This document shows, piece after piece, positions 16,445-26,308 of a stretch of 64,000 bases of DNA. How positions within the stretch are numbered: position 1 is the stretch's first letter; each line of letters starts with the position of its first letter. Location of the stretch: NCBI GenBank assembly GCA_003483745.1, contig DMYD01000042.1:96649-160648 (forward strand), in the 5' to 3' direction. Below the pieces are notes generated by a model that was given only the letters and a program-made list of their open reading frames with translations, did not search any database and was not told the DNA's origin. Source of the stretch: Roseburia sp. (GTDB lineage Bacteria; Bacillota; Clostridia; Lachnospirales; Lachnospiraceae). A program made the translations under genes and the position numbers.

Positions 16445-19400
16445 ATGACAAAAATGTTTTTTGATGTATTTCCGACACTGGAAGTGAACGGAGATATGAA
16501 AAAACTGTTATCAGAGACGGAAGTCACCAAGGTCGGAATGAATCATGAAAAAGATCACATCCGGATCTATTTAAACGGTACGCGTCTGATACATAAAAAG
16601 AATATATATCAGTTAGAAAAAAACATACATGATCAGATTTTTAAAAACCGTCACATGGATGTTAAGGTGATTGAAAAATATCAGTTATCGGAGCAGTATA
16701 CCGCAGAGAAACTGATGGATCTGTATAAGGACAGTATTTTAGAGGAACTGAAAAATTACAGTCTGATGGAATACAATCTGCTGCGCTCCGCGAAAATGGA
16801 ATTTACGGGAGACTCCCACCTTTTGCTGACACTTGAGAATACGATCATTGCACAGACCAGATCGCATGAGATCGTTGAATTTTTAGAGAAAGTGGTCTGT
16901 GAGCGTTGTGGGCTTGATCTCTCGGTGGAACTTGCCTTTGAAGAACCGAAAGAGAGTAAACACAAGAAAAACAGTGACTTACAGATTCAGTTTGAAATCA
17001 AAAACATATTAAAACGCGTGCAGCTCCATGAGGATGATGCGCCGGCGAAAGTGAATGTGAAGGATGAAAATTCCTCTCAGGCTGCAGAATCAGCGATAAA
17101 AACTGCTGCAAAAGAACAGAATCATACAAAAGAATCTGTCGCTGCAGGAAATCATGAAAAAAATGCCGGACAAAAAGGAGAAAATGCGTTCGGCAAGAAA
17201 GAATTTCGCAAAAATTATGATGGCGGTTCTTATGGTGGATATAAGAAATCTGACAACCCGGATGTATTATACGGAAAAGATTTTGACGATGAGACAATTC
17301 CAATCGAAAAGATTGTCGGGGAAATGGGAGAGGTTACAATACGCTGTCAGGTTATGACACTTGAAACGCGGGAAATCCGTAATGAAAAAACGATTGTGAT
17401 TATGTCGGTAACGGATTTTACTGACTCTATCGTTTTAAAGATTTTTACCAGAAATGATCAGCTGCCGGAACTGCTTGAGGGTGTGAAAAAAGGTGCCTTT
17501 TTAAAAATTAAGGGTGTTACAACTATCGATAAATTTGACAGCGAACTTACGATCGGTTCCATTGTCGGAATCAAAAAGATTGCAGATTTTACATCGATCC
17601 GTATGGACACGAGCCCTGAGAAACGTGTGGAACTGCACTGCCATACCAAGATGAGCGACATGGATGGTGTCTCTGAGGTGAAAGATATCGTAAAGCGTGC
17701 AATGAAATGGGGACATAAAGCTATTGCAATCACTGACCACGGAGATGTGCAGGCATTCCCGGATGCAAACCATGCGATTTCACCGGATGATGATTTTAAA
17801 GTGATCTATGGTGTAGAGGCATATCTGGTAGATGATTTAAAGGACATCATCACTAATTCCAGGAATCAGAATCTCGACGATACCTACGTGGTGTTTGATC
17901 TTGAGACGACCGGATTTTCTCCGGATAAAAATAAAATCATAGAGATCGGTGCTGTAAAAGTGGAACATGGGGAGATCACGGATCGTTTTTCCACGTTTGT
18001 GAACCCGGAAGTGCCAATCCCATACCGGATTGAGGAACTGACCTCCATCCGTGATGATATGGTGATCGATGCACCAAAGATCGAGACGATCCTGCCACAG
18101 TTCATGGAGTTTTGCGGGGATGCGATCATGGTCGCACACAATGCTGATTTTGATATGAGTTTTATCATCAAAAACTGCGAGAGACAGGGGATTGAGAAAG
18201 AGTTTACAATCATTGATACGGTTGCTTTAGCGCGAATTTTACTGCCACAGTTAAACCGTTTTAAACTCGATACCGTGGCAAAAGCACTTGGAGTTTCTTT
18301 GGAAAACCATCATCGCGCAGTGGATGATGCGGGCTGCACGGCAGAGATCTTTGTGAAATTTGTAAAAATGCTCCATGACCGCGGCATGACAACTTTAGAT
18401 GAAGTGAACCAGATGGGACAGGCTTCGCCGGAAACCATCATGAAAATGAACACTTATCATGCGATCATCCTTGCAACGAATGATATCGGACGTATCAATC
18501 TGTATCGTCTGATCTCATTGTCACACCTGACTTATTACAACAAAAGACCGCGTGTGCCAAAGAGTGAGTTTGTAAAATACCGCGAAGGTCTGCTTTTAGG
18601 TTCTGCCTGTGAAGCGGGAGAACTCTACCGTGCAATTGTGGGCGGACGGCCGGAGGAGGAGATCATAAGGCTGGTAAAGTTTTATGATTATTTAGAGATC
18701 CAGCCGCTTGGTAATAATGAGTTTATGTTAAAAAGCGACAAGGAATCCGTCAGTACGATCGAGGAACTGCAGGACATTAACCGCCGTATTGTAAAATTAG
18801 GAGAGACCTTTGGAAAACTTGTCGTTGCAACCTGCGATGTGCATTTCCTCGACCCGGAGGATGAAATCTACCGTCGTATCATCATGGCGGGAAAAGGATT
18901 TAAGGATGCAGATGACCAGGCACCTCTTTACCTTCGCACGACAGAAGAAATGTTAAAAGAATTTGAATATCTCGGTTCGTCGAAAGCGGAGGAAGTTGTC
19001 ATTACCAATCCTAATAAGATCGCGGATATGTGTGAAAAAATTGCACCGGTCCGTCCGGACAAATGTCCCCCGGTCATTGAAAATTCAGACCAGATGCTGC
19101 GTGATATCTGTTACACCAAGGCGCACAGCATGTATGGGGAAGAACTTCCGGCAATCGTAAAAGAGCGGTTAGACAGGGAATTAAACTCCATCATTTCCAA
19201 CGGATATGCGGTTATGTATATCATTGCACAGAAACTGGTGTGGAAATCAAACGAGGATGGTTATCTGGTTGGATCACGTGGTTCGGTAGGTTCGTCTTTT
19301 GCGGCAACGATGTCCGGTATCACGGAGGTAAACCCGCTTCAGGCACATTACCGTTGTCCAAACTGCAAGTACAGTGATTTTGATTCACCGGAGGTAAAAG

Positions 19401-20959
19401 CATTTTCCGGACGAAGCGGATGTGACATGCCGGATAAGATCTGTCCGGTCTGTGGCGAAAAATTAGTCAAAGACGGATTTGATATTCCGTTTGAAACATT
19501 CCTTGGATTTAAGGGAAATAAGGAGCCGGATATCGACTTGAACTTTTCAGGTGAATATCAGAGTAAAGCACATGCGTACTGCGAGGTTATTTTCGGTTAC
19601 GGACAGACATTCCGTGCTGGTACGATCGGTACGCTTGCGGATAAGACAGCATTCGGTTACATCAAAAATTATTATGAAGAACGCGGTATCCACAAGAGAA
19701 ATTGTGAGATTGACCGTATCGTACAGGGTTGTGTCGGCGTCCGGAGAACAACCGGACAACATCCGGGTGGTATCGTCGTACTTCCGGTGGGAGAGGAAAT
19801 CAACACCTTTACTCCGGTGCAGCATCCGGCAAACGATATGACAACTGCGACGGTTACCACACATTTTGATTACCACTCGATCGACCACAACCTGTTAAAA
19901 CTTGATATTCTCGGACACGATGATCCGACGATGATCCGTATGCTGCAGGATTTAACGGGAATCGACCCGGTTACGATCCCGCTTGATGATGAGGCGGTCA
20001 TGTCCCTATTTAAAAATACATCGGCACTCGGTGTTACACCGGAGGATATCGGGGGTATCCCGCTCGGATGCCTTGGTATTCCTGAGTTTGGTACAGAGTT
20101 CGCTATGCAGATGGTTATTGATGCCAAGCCGCAGGAGTTTTCGGATCTGATCCGTATCTCCGGTCTGTCCCATGGTACAGATGTTTGGCTCGGAAACGCA
20201 CAGACCTTGATTGAACAGGGATTAGCAACGATTTCCACCGCAATCTGTACGCGTGATGATATCATGATCTATCTGATCCAGATGGGACTTGACAGTGAGC
20301 AGTCCTTTACGATCATGGAATCGGTGCGAAAAGGAAAAGGCTTAAAGGAAGAGTGGAAGACTGAAATGCGTGCGCATGACGTGCCGGAGTGGTATATTGA
20401 TTCCTGTTTAAAGATCAAATATATGTTCCCGAAAGCACACGCGGCGGCTTACGTTATGATGGCATGGCGTATCGCATATTGCAAAGTATATTACCCGCTT
20501 GCCTATTATGCAGCATATTTTTCCATCCGTGCGACCGGATTTAACTACGAGATCATGTGTCAGGGAAGAGAGCGCCTTACCTATTTCCAGAAAGATTACG
20601 AGCGCAGAAAAGATTCGCTTTCCAAGAAGGAACAGGATGTCTATCGTGATATGAAAATCGTACAGGAAATGTATGCGAGAGGATTTGATTTTACACCGAT
20701 CGATATTTACCGGGCAAAACCGGATCGTTTCCAGATCATTGACGGAAAACTGATGCCGGCATTAAATACGATCGACGGTATGGGAGATAATGCTGCGATC
20801 GCAGTGGCGGAAGCGGCAAAGGATGGAAAATTCTTATCCAGAGATGATTTCAGACAGAGAACAAAGGCGACGAAGACGGTCATTGACCTGATGGGCGATT
20901 TGGGACTGCTTGGCGATATGCCGGAGTCAAACCAGCTCTCTTTGTTTGATTTTGCATAA
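16445..20959 (+). CDS. polC: DNA polymerase III PolC-type, alpha subunit
   Basis: Replicative polymerase of low-GC Gram-positives, 1504 residues. Domain order seen: N-terminal tau-interacting region (1-200), basic linker, OB domain (about 285-370), PHP domain (ELHCHTKMSDMDG, about 395), DEDD exonuclease (YVVFDLETTGFSPDKNK, about 482). The polymerase core follows, with GSRGSVGSSFAATMSG near 944. Next come a zinc site (CPNCKYSDF ... CPVCGEKL), the FRAGTIGTLADKTA and RRTTGQHPGG motifs, and a C-terminal QLSLFDFA sliding-clamp-binding motif. A proofreading exonuclease inside the PHP domain is the PolC hallmark. It is the last gene of the uppS-to-polC run and ends at a terminator. Confidence 0.97.
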   Translation: MTKMFFDVFPTLEVNGDMKKLLSETEVTKVGMNHEKDHIRIYLNGTRLIHKKNIYQLEKNIHDQIFKNRHMDVKVIEKYQLSEQYTAEKLMDLYKDSILEELKNYSLMEYNLLRSAKMEFTGDSHLLLTLENTIIAQTRSHEIVEFLEKVVCERCGLDLSVELAFEEPKESKHKKNSDLQIQFEIKNILKRVQLHEDDAPAKVNVKDENSSQAAESAIKTAAKEQNHTKESVAAGNHEKNAGQKGENAFGKKEFRKNYDGGSYGGYKKSDNPDVLYGKDFDDETIPIEKIVGEMGEVTIRCQVMTLETREIRNEKTIVIMSVTDFTDSIVLKIFTRNDQLPELLEGVKKGAFLKIKGVTTIDKFDSELTIGSIVGIKKIADFTSIRMDTSPEKRVELHCHTKMSDMDGVSEVKDIVKRAMKWGHKAIAITDHGDVQAFPDANHAISPDDDFKVIYGVEAYLVDDLKDIITNSRNQNLDDTYVVFDLETTGFSPDKNKIIEIGAVKVEHGEITDRFSTFVNPEVPIPYRIEELTSIRDDMVIDAPKIETILPQFMEFCGDAIMVAHNADFDMSFIIKNCERQGIEKEFTIIDTVALARILLPQLNRFKLDTVAKALGVSLENHHRAVDDAGCTAEIFVKFVKMLHDRGMTTLDEVNQMGQASPETIMKMNTYHAIILATNDIGRINLYRLISLSHLTYYNKRPRVPKSEFVKYREGLLLGSACEAGELYRAIVGGRPEEEIIRLVKFYDYLEIQPLGNNEFMLKSDKESVSTIEELQDINRRIVKLGETFGKLVVATCDVHFLDPEDEIYRRIIMAGKGFKDADDQAPLYLRTTEEMLKEFEYLGSSKAEEVVITNPNKIADMCEKIAPVRPDKCPPVIENSDQMLRDICYTKAHSMYGEELPAIVKERLDRELNSIISNGYAVMYIIAQKLVWKSNEDGYLVGSRGSVGSSFAATMSGITEVNPLQAHYRCPNCKYSDFDSPEVKAFSGRSGCDMPDKICPVCGEKLVKDGFDIPFETFLGFKGNKEPDIDLNFSGEYQSKAHAYCEVIFGYGQTFRAGTIGTLADKTAFGYIKNYYEERGIHKRNCEIDRIVQGCVGVRRTTGQHPGGIVVLPVGEEINTFTPVQHPANDMTTATVTTHFDYHSIDHNLLKLDILGHDDPTMIRMLQDLTGIDPVTIPLDDEAVMSLFKNTSALGVTPEDIGGIPLGCLGIPEFGTEFAMQMVIDAKPQEFSDLIRISGLSHGTDVWLGNAQTLIEQGLATISTAICTRDDIMIYLIQMGLDSEQSFTIMESVRKGKGLKEEWKTEMRAHDVPEWYIDSCLKIKYMFPKAHAAAYVMMAWRIAYCKVYYPLAYYAAYFSIRATGFNYEIMCQGRERLTYFQKDYERRKDSLSKKEQDVYRDMKIVQEMYARGFDFTPIDIYRAKPDRFQIIDGKLMPALNTIDGMGDNAAIAVAEAAKDGKFLSRDDFRQRTKATKTVIDLMGDLGLLGDMPESNQLSLFDFA

Positions 20960-20999
20960 AAAAACACAGGGGATAACGGAAAGTCCCCTGTGTTTTTTT
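20958..20999 (+). terminator. Bidirectional terminator between polC and a convergent gene
   Basis: Arms AAAACACAGGGGA (about 20961-20973) and TCCCCTGTGTTTT (20984-20996) are perfect complements with a 10-nt loop. T-runs or A-runs flank on both sides, so it can stop both polC and the minus-strand gene that ends at 21032. Confidence 0.9.
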
Positions 21000-21031
21000 A
21001 CATAAAATGAATTTACGGATCCGATGCAGGA

Positions 21032-22063
21032 TTACTTGTCGGAAGAGCCTGTGCCCGGATTGAAAACCTCAACGTCAGAAGGATCAGCAATCGGTGTCCG
21101 ATACATCACACCGGATGCAAAATCCCTGAAATAGACATCTGTTTCGGTTGCATTGATGTTGGTATAGTTGCCTTCTGCAATCACGGTGTAATCACTGCCG
21201 TCGGTTTTCATCCGGCAGAGTGCAGGAGTGCTTGTACTGTTACGCTGGAAATAAATATAGTTTCCGGTAATGTTATAACAGTCAATGCGGTCGTCGCTGA
21301 GTGTTGTGATGGCCGAACTGCCGGAGAGATCTGTGCTTGCAAGTGTATAATTGTTTTCATTGTCCAAGAAAAAGATCGTATCATCGATTACGGCTGGCAT
21401 GTAATAATTGCCTTTCAGAACGAGCTCCGAGGTGTCAGTAACCGTATCAAAACGCCAGATATTGTGATCGTTTGATACGCCATTGAAATAAATGTACTGT
21501 CCGACGACGGAGCATGGACGGTACGGTGTCTTGTCTACCTGATGACTGTCTGCCCCGTCGATGCCGACTTCATAGAAAGTGGTAAAGTCTTTGTCGTCAT
21601 AGTGAAGGTAATAAATTTTATTTCCGACTAAAGAGGCGTAAAGACTCGCGGAAGAATCAAGGAGAATGCTCTTTTTATGTTTGCTGCGGTCAAGCCGGCA
21701 GAGACTGTCTGTATTGATCGTCAAAAATGAAAACGGTTCGGTAAAAACCGGATTGTTGCGCACATAGTAAATATAATTGTCATCTGCATTGATAAAGGTG
21801 GCAACATCATCAGAAATCTTTGTAAGGTCTGAACCGTCGCTGTTCATTGAGTATAGTTTGCTGCTGTCGGAAGGGTTTGCAAAATAAATCGTGCCGTCGG
21901 CTGCTGTGCAGAAGATGCCGGCGTTATAGAGATTGCCGGCCGTGTTGCCGTTTCTGTAATCGTCATTGAATTTTGTCTCGTTTGATTTGTGGTGGCAGAC
22001 ACCAAAACCGATGCCGGCGGCGATTACAAGGATTATTAAGAGAATTGTGATAACTTTTTTCAT
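21032..22063 (-). CDS. Membrane-anchored DUF5050/TolB-like beta-propeller protein
   Basis: A 343-residue protein with a short basic N-terminus and one hydrophobic segment (about 4-22). A single Cys at 23 follows but there is no clear lipobox, so a signal anchor is most likely. The rest consists of repeated blades of the type IYYxRN..LCRLD, IYYLHYDDKDFTTFYEVGIDGADS and IYFQRNSTSTPALCRMKTDGSD, characteristic of DUF5050 beta-propellers in clostridia. Function is unknown; an extracellular binding role is a guess. GGAGG lies 5 bases before ATG. It is divergent from pheA. Confidence 0.8.
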   Translation of the reverse strand: MKKVITILLIILVIAAGIGFGVCHHKSNETKFNDDYRNGNTAGNLYNAGIFCTAADGTIYFANPSDSSKLYSMNSDGSDLTKISDDVATFINADDNYIYYVRNNPVFTEPFSFLTINTDSLCRLDRSKHKKSILLDSSASLYASLVGNKIYYLHYDDKDFTTFYEVGIDGADSHQVDKTPYRPCSVVGQYIYFNGVSNDHNIWRFDTVTDTSELVLKGNYYMPAVIDDTIFFLDNENNYTLASTDLSGSSAITTLSDDRIDCYNITGNYIYFQRNSTSTPALCRMKTDGSDYTVIAEGNYTNINATETDVYFRDFASGVMYRTPIADPSDVEVFNPGTGSSDK

Positions 22064-22194
22064 AAGGCCTCCATTCTGAGAGCATTTTATGCTGACGTGA
22101 CAATGTGTTTGATTTGCTTCTCATCTGTGTTTATTATAGCATTTTCAGAGCACGAATACTATATTTTTCATATGGAATATGACTTTTTCTGCCC

Positions 22195-22223
22195 TTGATA
22201 TTGCTACGTTAATGTAATATAGT
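22195..22223 (+). promoter_or_regulatory. Promoter for pheA
   Basis: TTGATA (22195-22200), 17 bp spacer, TATAGT (22218-22223). It lies 30 bp upstream of the pheA start. Confidence 0.6.
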
Positions 22224-22254
22224 AGAAGTAATACTAAAAATAAAGGTGGAATCC

Positions 22255-23385
22255 ATGAAAGATTTAAAAGAATTAAGAGACCAGATTGATGTCATTGACA
22301 GACAGATCGTAGATTTATATCAGGAGAGAATGGAGATTGCTGCAGGGGTTGCAGAATATAAGATTAATACCGGTAAAAAGGTATTTGATAAAGAACGGGA
22401 AGATTCAAAACTTGCAACGCTGACAGCACTTGGAAAAACAGAGTTTAATAAACACGGAATCCGTGAATTGTTTGAGCAGATTATGTCGATGAGCAGAAAA
22501 AGACAGTATCAGCTGCTGACAGCACACGGTATGTATGAGAAACCTGACTTTACAGAGGTGGAAAGTTTAGACTATCGAAATGCGCGCATTGTATTTCAGG
22601 GAACAGAAGGAGCATACAGCCAGCTCGCATTGAGAGAGTACTTTGGAGAGCAGACAGACAGTTATCATGTGGAGACCTGGCGGGATGCCATGGAGGCGAT
22701 CAAGAACGGAGATGCAGATTATGCAGTGCTTCCGATTGAAAATTCTTCGGCGGGTATCGTATCTGAAAATTATGACCTGATGGTAGAATATGATAATTGT
22801 ATTGTGGGGGAACAGATTATACAGATCAACCATGCATTGCTCGGGCTGCCGGATGCACAGCTTTCCGATATTACGGATGTATATTCCCACCCACAGGCGC
22901 TGATGCAGTGTGGCAGATATCTTGAAAGTCATCGGGAATGGGAAAAACACAGCTTGAAAAATACAGCCATGGCAGCAAAAAAAGTAAAAGAGGATGGAAA
23001 AAAACACAAAGCAGCCATCGCAAGCAGCCTGACGGCAGATATATACGGACTGAAGGTCTTAGATGAGTGCATCCAGGATAACAAGATGAATGCAACCCGT
23101 TTTATCATTGTATCCGGTAAACGTGTATTTGCCTCAAATGCAGAAAAAATCAGCATCTGTTTTGAAGGTATGCATGAGAGCGGTTCCCTTTACCATATGC
23201 TGTCTCATTTTATTTACAATGGCATCAACATGAATCATATCGAGTCAAGACCGGTGCAGGGGAAAAACTGGGAGTATCGTTTCTTTGTTGACTTTGAAGG
23301 TAACCTGAATGATGCGGCAGTACAGAATGCTTTAAGGGGGCTGGCAGAGGAGACGTTAGGACTTAAGATTCTTGGAAATTACTAG
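22255..23385 (+). CDS. pheA: Chorismate mutase / prephenate dehydratase (P-protein)
   Basis: Bifunctional enzyme of phenylalanine synthesis, 376 residues: chorismate to prephenate to phenylpyruvate. The AroQ chorismate mutase helix domain is residues 1-90 (LRDQIDVIDRQIVDLYQERM). The prephenate dehydratase domain runs about 105-285 (RIVFQGTEGAYSQLALREYF, ENSSAGIV, and the catalytic TRF in NATRFIIVSG). The C-terminal ACT domain has the ESRP motif (NHIESRPVQGKNWEYRFFVD), for feedback by phenylalanine. A GTG at 22246 is in frame, but AAAGGTGGA lies 4 bases before ATG 22255. It leads a run of genes on to ppk. Confidence 0.94.
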   Translation: MKDLKELRDQIDVIDRQIVDLYQERMEIAAGVAEYKINTGKKVFDKEREDSKLATLTALGKTEFNKHGIRELFEQIMSMSRKRQYQLLTAHGMYEKPDFTEVESLDYRNARIVFQGTEGAYSQLALREYFGEQTDSYHVETWRDAMEAIKNGDADYAVLPIENSSAGIVSENYDLMVEYDNCIVGEQIIQINHALLGLPDAQLSDITDVYSHPQALMQCGRYLESHREWEKHSLKNTAMAAKKVKEDGKKHKAAIASSLTADIYGLKVLDECIQDNKMNATRFIIVSGKRVFASNAEKISICFEGMHESGSLYHMLSHFIYNGINMNHIESRPVQGKNWEYRFFVDFEGNLNDAAVQNALRGLAEETLGLKILGNY

Positions 23386-23438
23386 AACAAAAGAAATGTG
23401 TGAAAATAAGATTTTCATACGAAGAAATGGAGCAAATC

Positions 23439-24734
23439 ATGAAAAGCACAAAAAATCTGATCTTATATAAAAATTTTGAAAACGGAAAATTATTCTATAA
23501 CATGGCATGGATCATGGAAAATTATGAGAATGAATATTATAACAGAGAGGATATTGAGGCATTGCTTTACGAATGCTTTAACCAGTTGTCAGAACTCGCT
23601 GTAAGTCATGGCTTTAAAGGAAATCTCTGGCATAATTTTATTGCATTTATCCTGGTCAATAATGAGAATGCTTATAGCCGTGGCTGTGAGATCCGGGGCG
23701 GCATGGAAGGATCTGTCAACCAGATCGCACTGCATGACTTTAAGATCATGAAAGATTTATTTGATTTTGACTTTACGGAACTGGCAAAAGATTATGAGAT
23801 CGACTGCATGGATGCGATGCTTCATTATGAGAGCGCAAGTGACAGCGGAAAATTATTTAACAAGAGAATCCGTGACCGTATCTGTGAACTGACAGAAAAA
23901 TTAGAGCAGGCGGCCGAGGCAGAGGATTTTAAAGATGCCGTTACGGAGTTTTACGGAGAATTTGGTGTTGGAAAATTGGGCTTACATAAGGCATTCCGTG
24001 TGCTGCACAAAGAAGATGGTGCACAGATCGTACCGATTACGAATATTGCACATGTAAAATTAGATGATCTGGTTGGATATGAGATCGCCAAACAGAAGCT
24101 GATCGATAATACAGAAAGTTTTGTCCGGGGAAAAGAGGCAAATAACTGCCTGCTTTACGGAGATGCCGGAACTGGAAAATCCACCAGTATCAAGGCAATC
24201 GCAAATCAATATTACGACAGGGGATTGAGACTGATCGAAGTGTACAAGCATCAGTTCTGCGATTTAAATGACGTGATCGCACAGATTAAAAACCGCAATT
24301 ACAAATTTATTATTTATATGGATGATCTGTCCTTTGAGGAATTTGAGATTGAATATAAATATCTGAAAGCAGTCATCGAGGGAGGCCTTGAGAAGAAACC
24401 GGATAATGTTTTGATCTATGCGACTTCAAACAGACGCCATCTGATCCGTGAGACCTTCTCCGACAAAGAGGAAGTAAGGGAGGACATGCATACTTCGGAT
24501 ACAGTACAGGAGAAGTTGTCCCTGTATGCAAGATTTGGTGTTTCTATTTATTTTGGAGCACCGAGCAAAAAAGAGTTTCAGAATATTGTGGTATCCCTTG
24601 CAAAAAAGAATGGTATTACAATGGAAGAAGAAACACTTCTTGCCGAGGCAAATAAATGGGAGCTTGCCCATGGCGGACTGTCAGGAAGAACAGCACAGCA
24701 GTTTATTAATTATCTGCTTGGAAAACAGGAATAA
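23439..24734 (+). CDS. DUF815 family P-loop ATPase
   Basis: Putative AAA-type ATPase of 431 residues. The Walker A motif is GDAGTGKST (about residue 242); Walker B is FIIYMDDLSFEEFE, followed by ATSNRRHLIRE, the sensor-1 type segment of DUF815. The N-terminal half is an uncharacterised helical region. Two starts are possible: GTG 23400 (444 residues, poor ribosome-binding site) and ATG 23439 with GGAG 6 bases upstream; I chose the second with moderate confidence. It lies between pheA and ppx. The cellular role of DUF815 proteins is not known to me. Confidence 0.8.
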   Translation: MKSTKNLILYKNFENGKLFYNMAWIMENYENEYYNREDIEALLYECFNQLSELAVSHGFKGNLWHNFIAFILVNNENAYSRGCEIRGGMEGSVNQIALHDFKIMKDLFDFDFTELAKDYEIDCMDAMLHYESASDSGKLFNKRIRDRICELTEKLEQAAEAEDFKDAVTEFYGEFGVGKLGLHKAFRVLHKEDGAQIVPITNIAHVKLDDLVGYEIAKQKLIDNTESFVRGKEANNCLLYGDAGTGKSTSIKAIANQYYDRGLRLIEVYKHQFCDLNDVIAQIKNRNYKFIIYMDDLSFEEFEIEYKYLKAVIEGGLEKKPDNVLIYATSNRRHLIRETFSDKEEVREDMHTSDTVQEKLSLYARFGVSIYFGAPSKKEFQNIVVSLAKKNGITMEEETLLAEANKWELAHGGLSGRTAQQFINYLLGKQE

Positions 24735-24763
24735 TTTGTACGCGTGAAGCAGGAGGATAAAAT

Positions 24764-26296
24764 ATGGCAATTCATACATTCGCAGCGATTTATATCGGCT
24801 CTTATGAGGTAAGCTTGAAAATTTTTGAAATTTCTGCCCAAAAAAGTATTCGTAAAATTGACTATATCAGGAGCCGGATCGGGCTTGGACGGGATGCGTA
24901 TTCGCGTGGGGTGATCGGATATGAACTGGTGGAAGCACTCTGTGATACATTAGAACAGTTTACGAGTATTATGAAAGAATACCGGGTGGACGGTTACGAG
25001 GCATATGCGGCTGCAGCACTTAGGGATGTGAGCAATGAATTGTTTATCTTAGATCAGATCCGCATCCGTACCGGACTGACGGTTCATGTCTTGAGTAACT
25101 CGGAACATCGTTTTATCAGCTACAAATCAGTTGCAATGCGCGGCGAGTTTGAGGAACTGATAAAAACAGGAGCGGCAGTTGTGGATGTCGGCGGCGGTGG
25201 AATGCAGATCACAATTTTTTCTAAAGGCAAAGTAATCACCACACAGCATTTAGGACTTGGAACTATGCGGATGCAGGAACAGCTTGCAAAAAAAAGCAGC
25301 AGCCTGCAGCAGTATGAGTTACAGATCGAAGAACTGGTAGAAAAAGAATTAAACGTGTTTATGGCAATGTTCACGGAACAGGTGAAAGTGAAGAACCTGA
25401 TTATTATTGGAGACTATATTATGGAGGTCGCCGGAAAGGTCACTGGGAAAAAACATGTGAACTTGATGGAAACCAAGGATTTTCTGGCGTTTCTGGATGG
25501 ACTTGACAAAAAAACAGTCGGGCAGATTTCAGAAGAACTAAACTTGTCAAATGAAAATGATTCCCTGATCATTCCGTACATGATCATTTTTAAATGTATG
25601 GCACGTAAAATGAAAGCCGAAAAAATCTGGGCGCCGGGTGTCATTGTAAGCGATGGTATTGCATATGATTATGCACAGAAGCATAAACTTTGCAAACCGA
25701 CACACGATTTTGACGCAGATGTCATTTCGGCAGCAAGAAATTTATCTGCACGTTATATGAGTTATTCACCGCATATTGACGCATTGACACAGATGGCAAC
25801 ACTGATTTTTGATACAATGAAAAAAATCCATGGACTTGGAAAGAGAGAGCGGCTTTTGCTTCAGGTGGCAGCAATCCTGCATGACTGCGGAAAGTATATC
25901 AGTCTTGCAAACGGACCGCTGTGTTCCTATGACATTATTATGGCGTCGGAAATCATCGGTCTTACGCATATGGAACGTGAGATCGCAGCTTATACGGTTC
26001 TTTATAATACTTATCCGCTGCCGGCCTATGAAGATTTTGAGAGTGATATCAGCCGTGAGAGTTATGTTGTTATTGCAAAACTTTCTGCAATTTTACGCGT
26101 ATCCAATGCGATGGACCGCAGCCATAAGCAGAAATTCAAAAATGTGCGTGCAGCAGTAAAAGGAAAAGAACTGGTGATCACAATCGAGACAGATGATGAT
26201 ATTGCACTGGAAAAAGCACTGTTTGATGCGAAGGTTTCTTACTTTGAAAACATATTCAGTATTAAACCGGTCGTCAAGGAGAAACGTGTGTATTAG
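24764..26296 (+). CDS. ppx: Exopolyphosphatase (Ppx/GppA) with HD domain
   Basis: Predicted to degrade polyphosphate or pppGpp. The 510-residue protein has an N-terminal actin-like Ppx/GppA fold (AAIYIGSYEVSLKIFEIS; AYAAAALRDVSN; the phosphate loop VVDVGGGGMQITIFSKG, about 140-156). A C-terminal HD-type helical domain carries ILHDCGKYISLANG (about 370). AGGAGGATAA precedes ATG. ppk starts 12 bp after its stop, so a polyphosphate-degrading and a polyphosphate-making enzyme are made together, a known arrangement. The split between PPX and GppA activity cannot be read from sequence. Confidence 0.9.
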   Translation: MAIHTFAAIYIGSYEVSLKIFEISAQKSIRKIDYIRSRIGLGRDAYSRGVIGYELVEALCDTLEQFTSIMKEYRVDGYEAYAAAALRDVSNELFILDQIRIRTGLTVHVLSNSEHRFISYKSVAMRGEFEELIKTGAAVVDVGGGGMQITIFSKGKVITTQHLGLGTMRMQEQLAKKSSSLQQYELQIEELVEKELNVFMAMFTEQVKVKNLIIIGDYIMEVAGKVTGKKHVNLMETKDFLAFLDGLDKKTVGQISEELNLSNENDSLIIPYMIIFKCMARKMKAEKIWAPGVIVSDGIAYDYAQKHKLCKPTHDFDADVISAARNLSARYMSYSPHIDALTQMATLIFDTMKKIHGLGKRERLLLQVAAILHDCGKYISLANGPLCSYDIIMASEIIGLTHMEREIAAYTVLYNTYPLPAYEDFESDISRESYVVIAKLSAILRVSNAMDRSHKQKFKNVRAAVKGKELVITIETDDDIALEKALFDAKVSYFENIFSIKPVVKEKRVY

Positions 26297-26308
26297 ATGG
26301 AGGACACT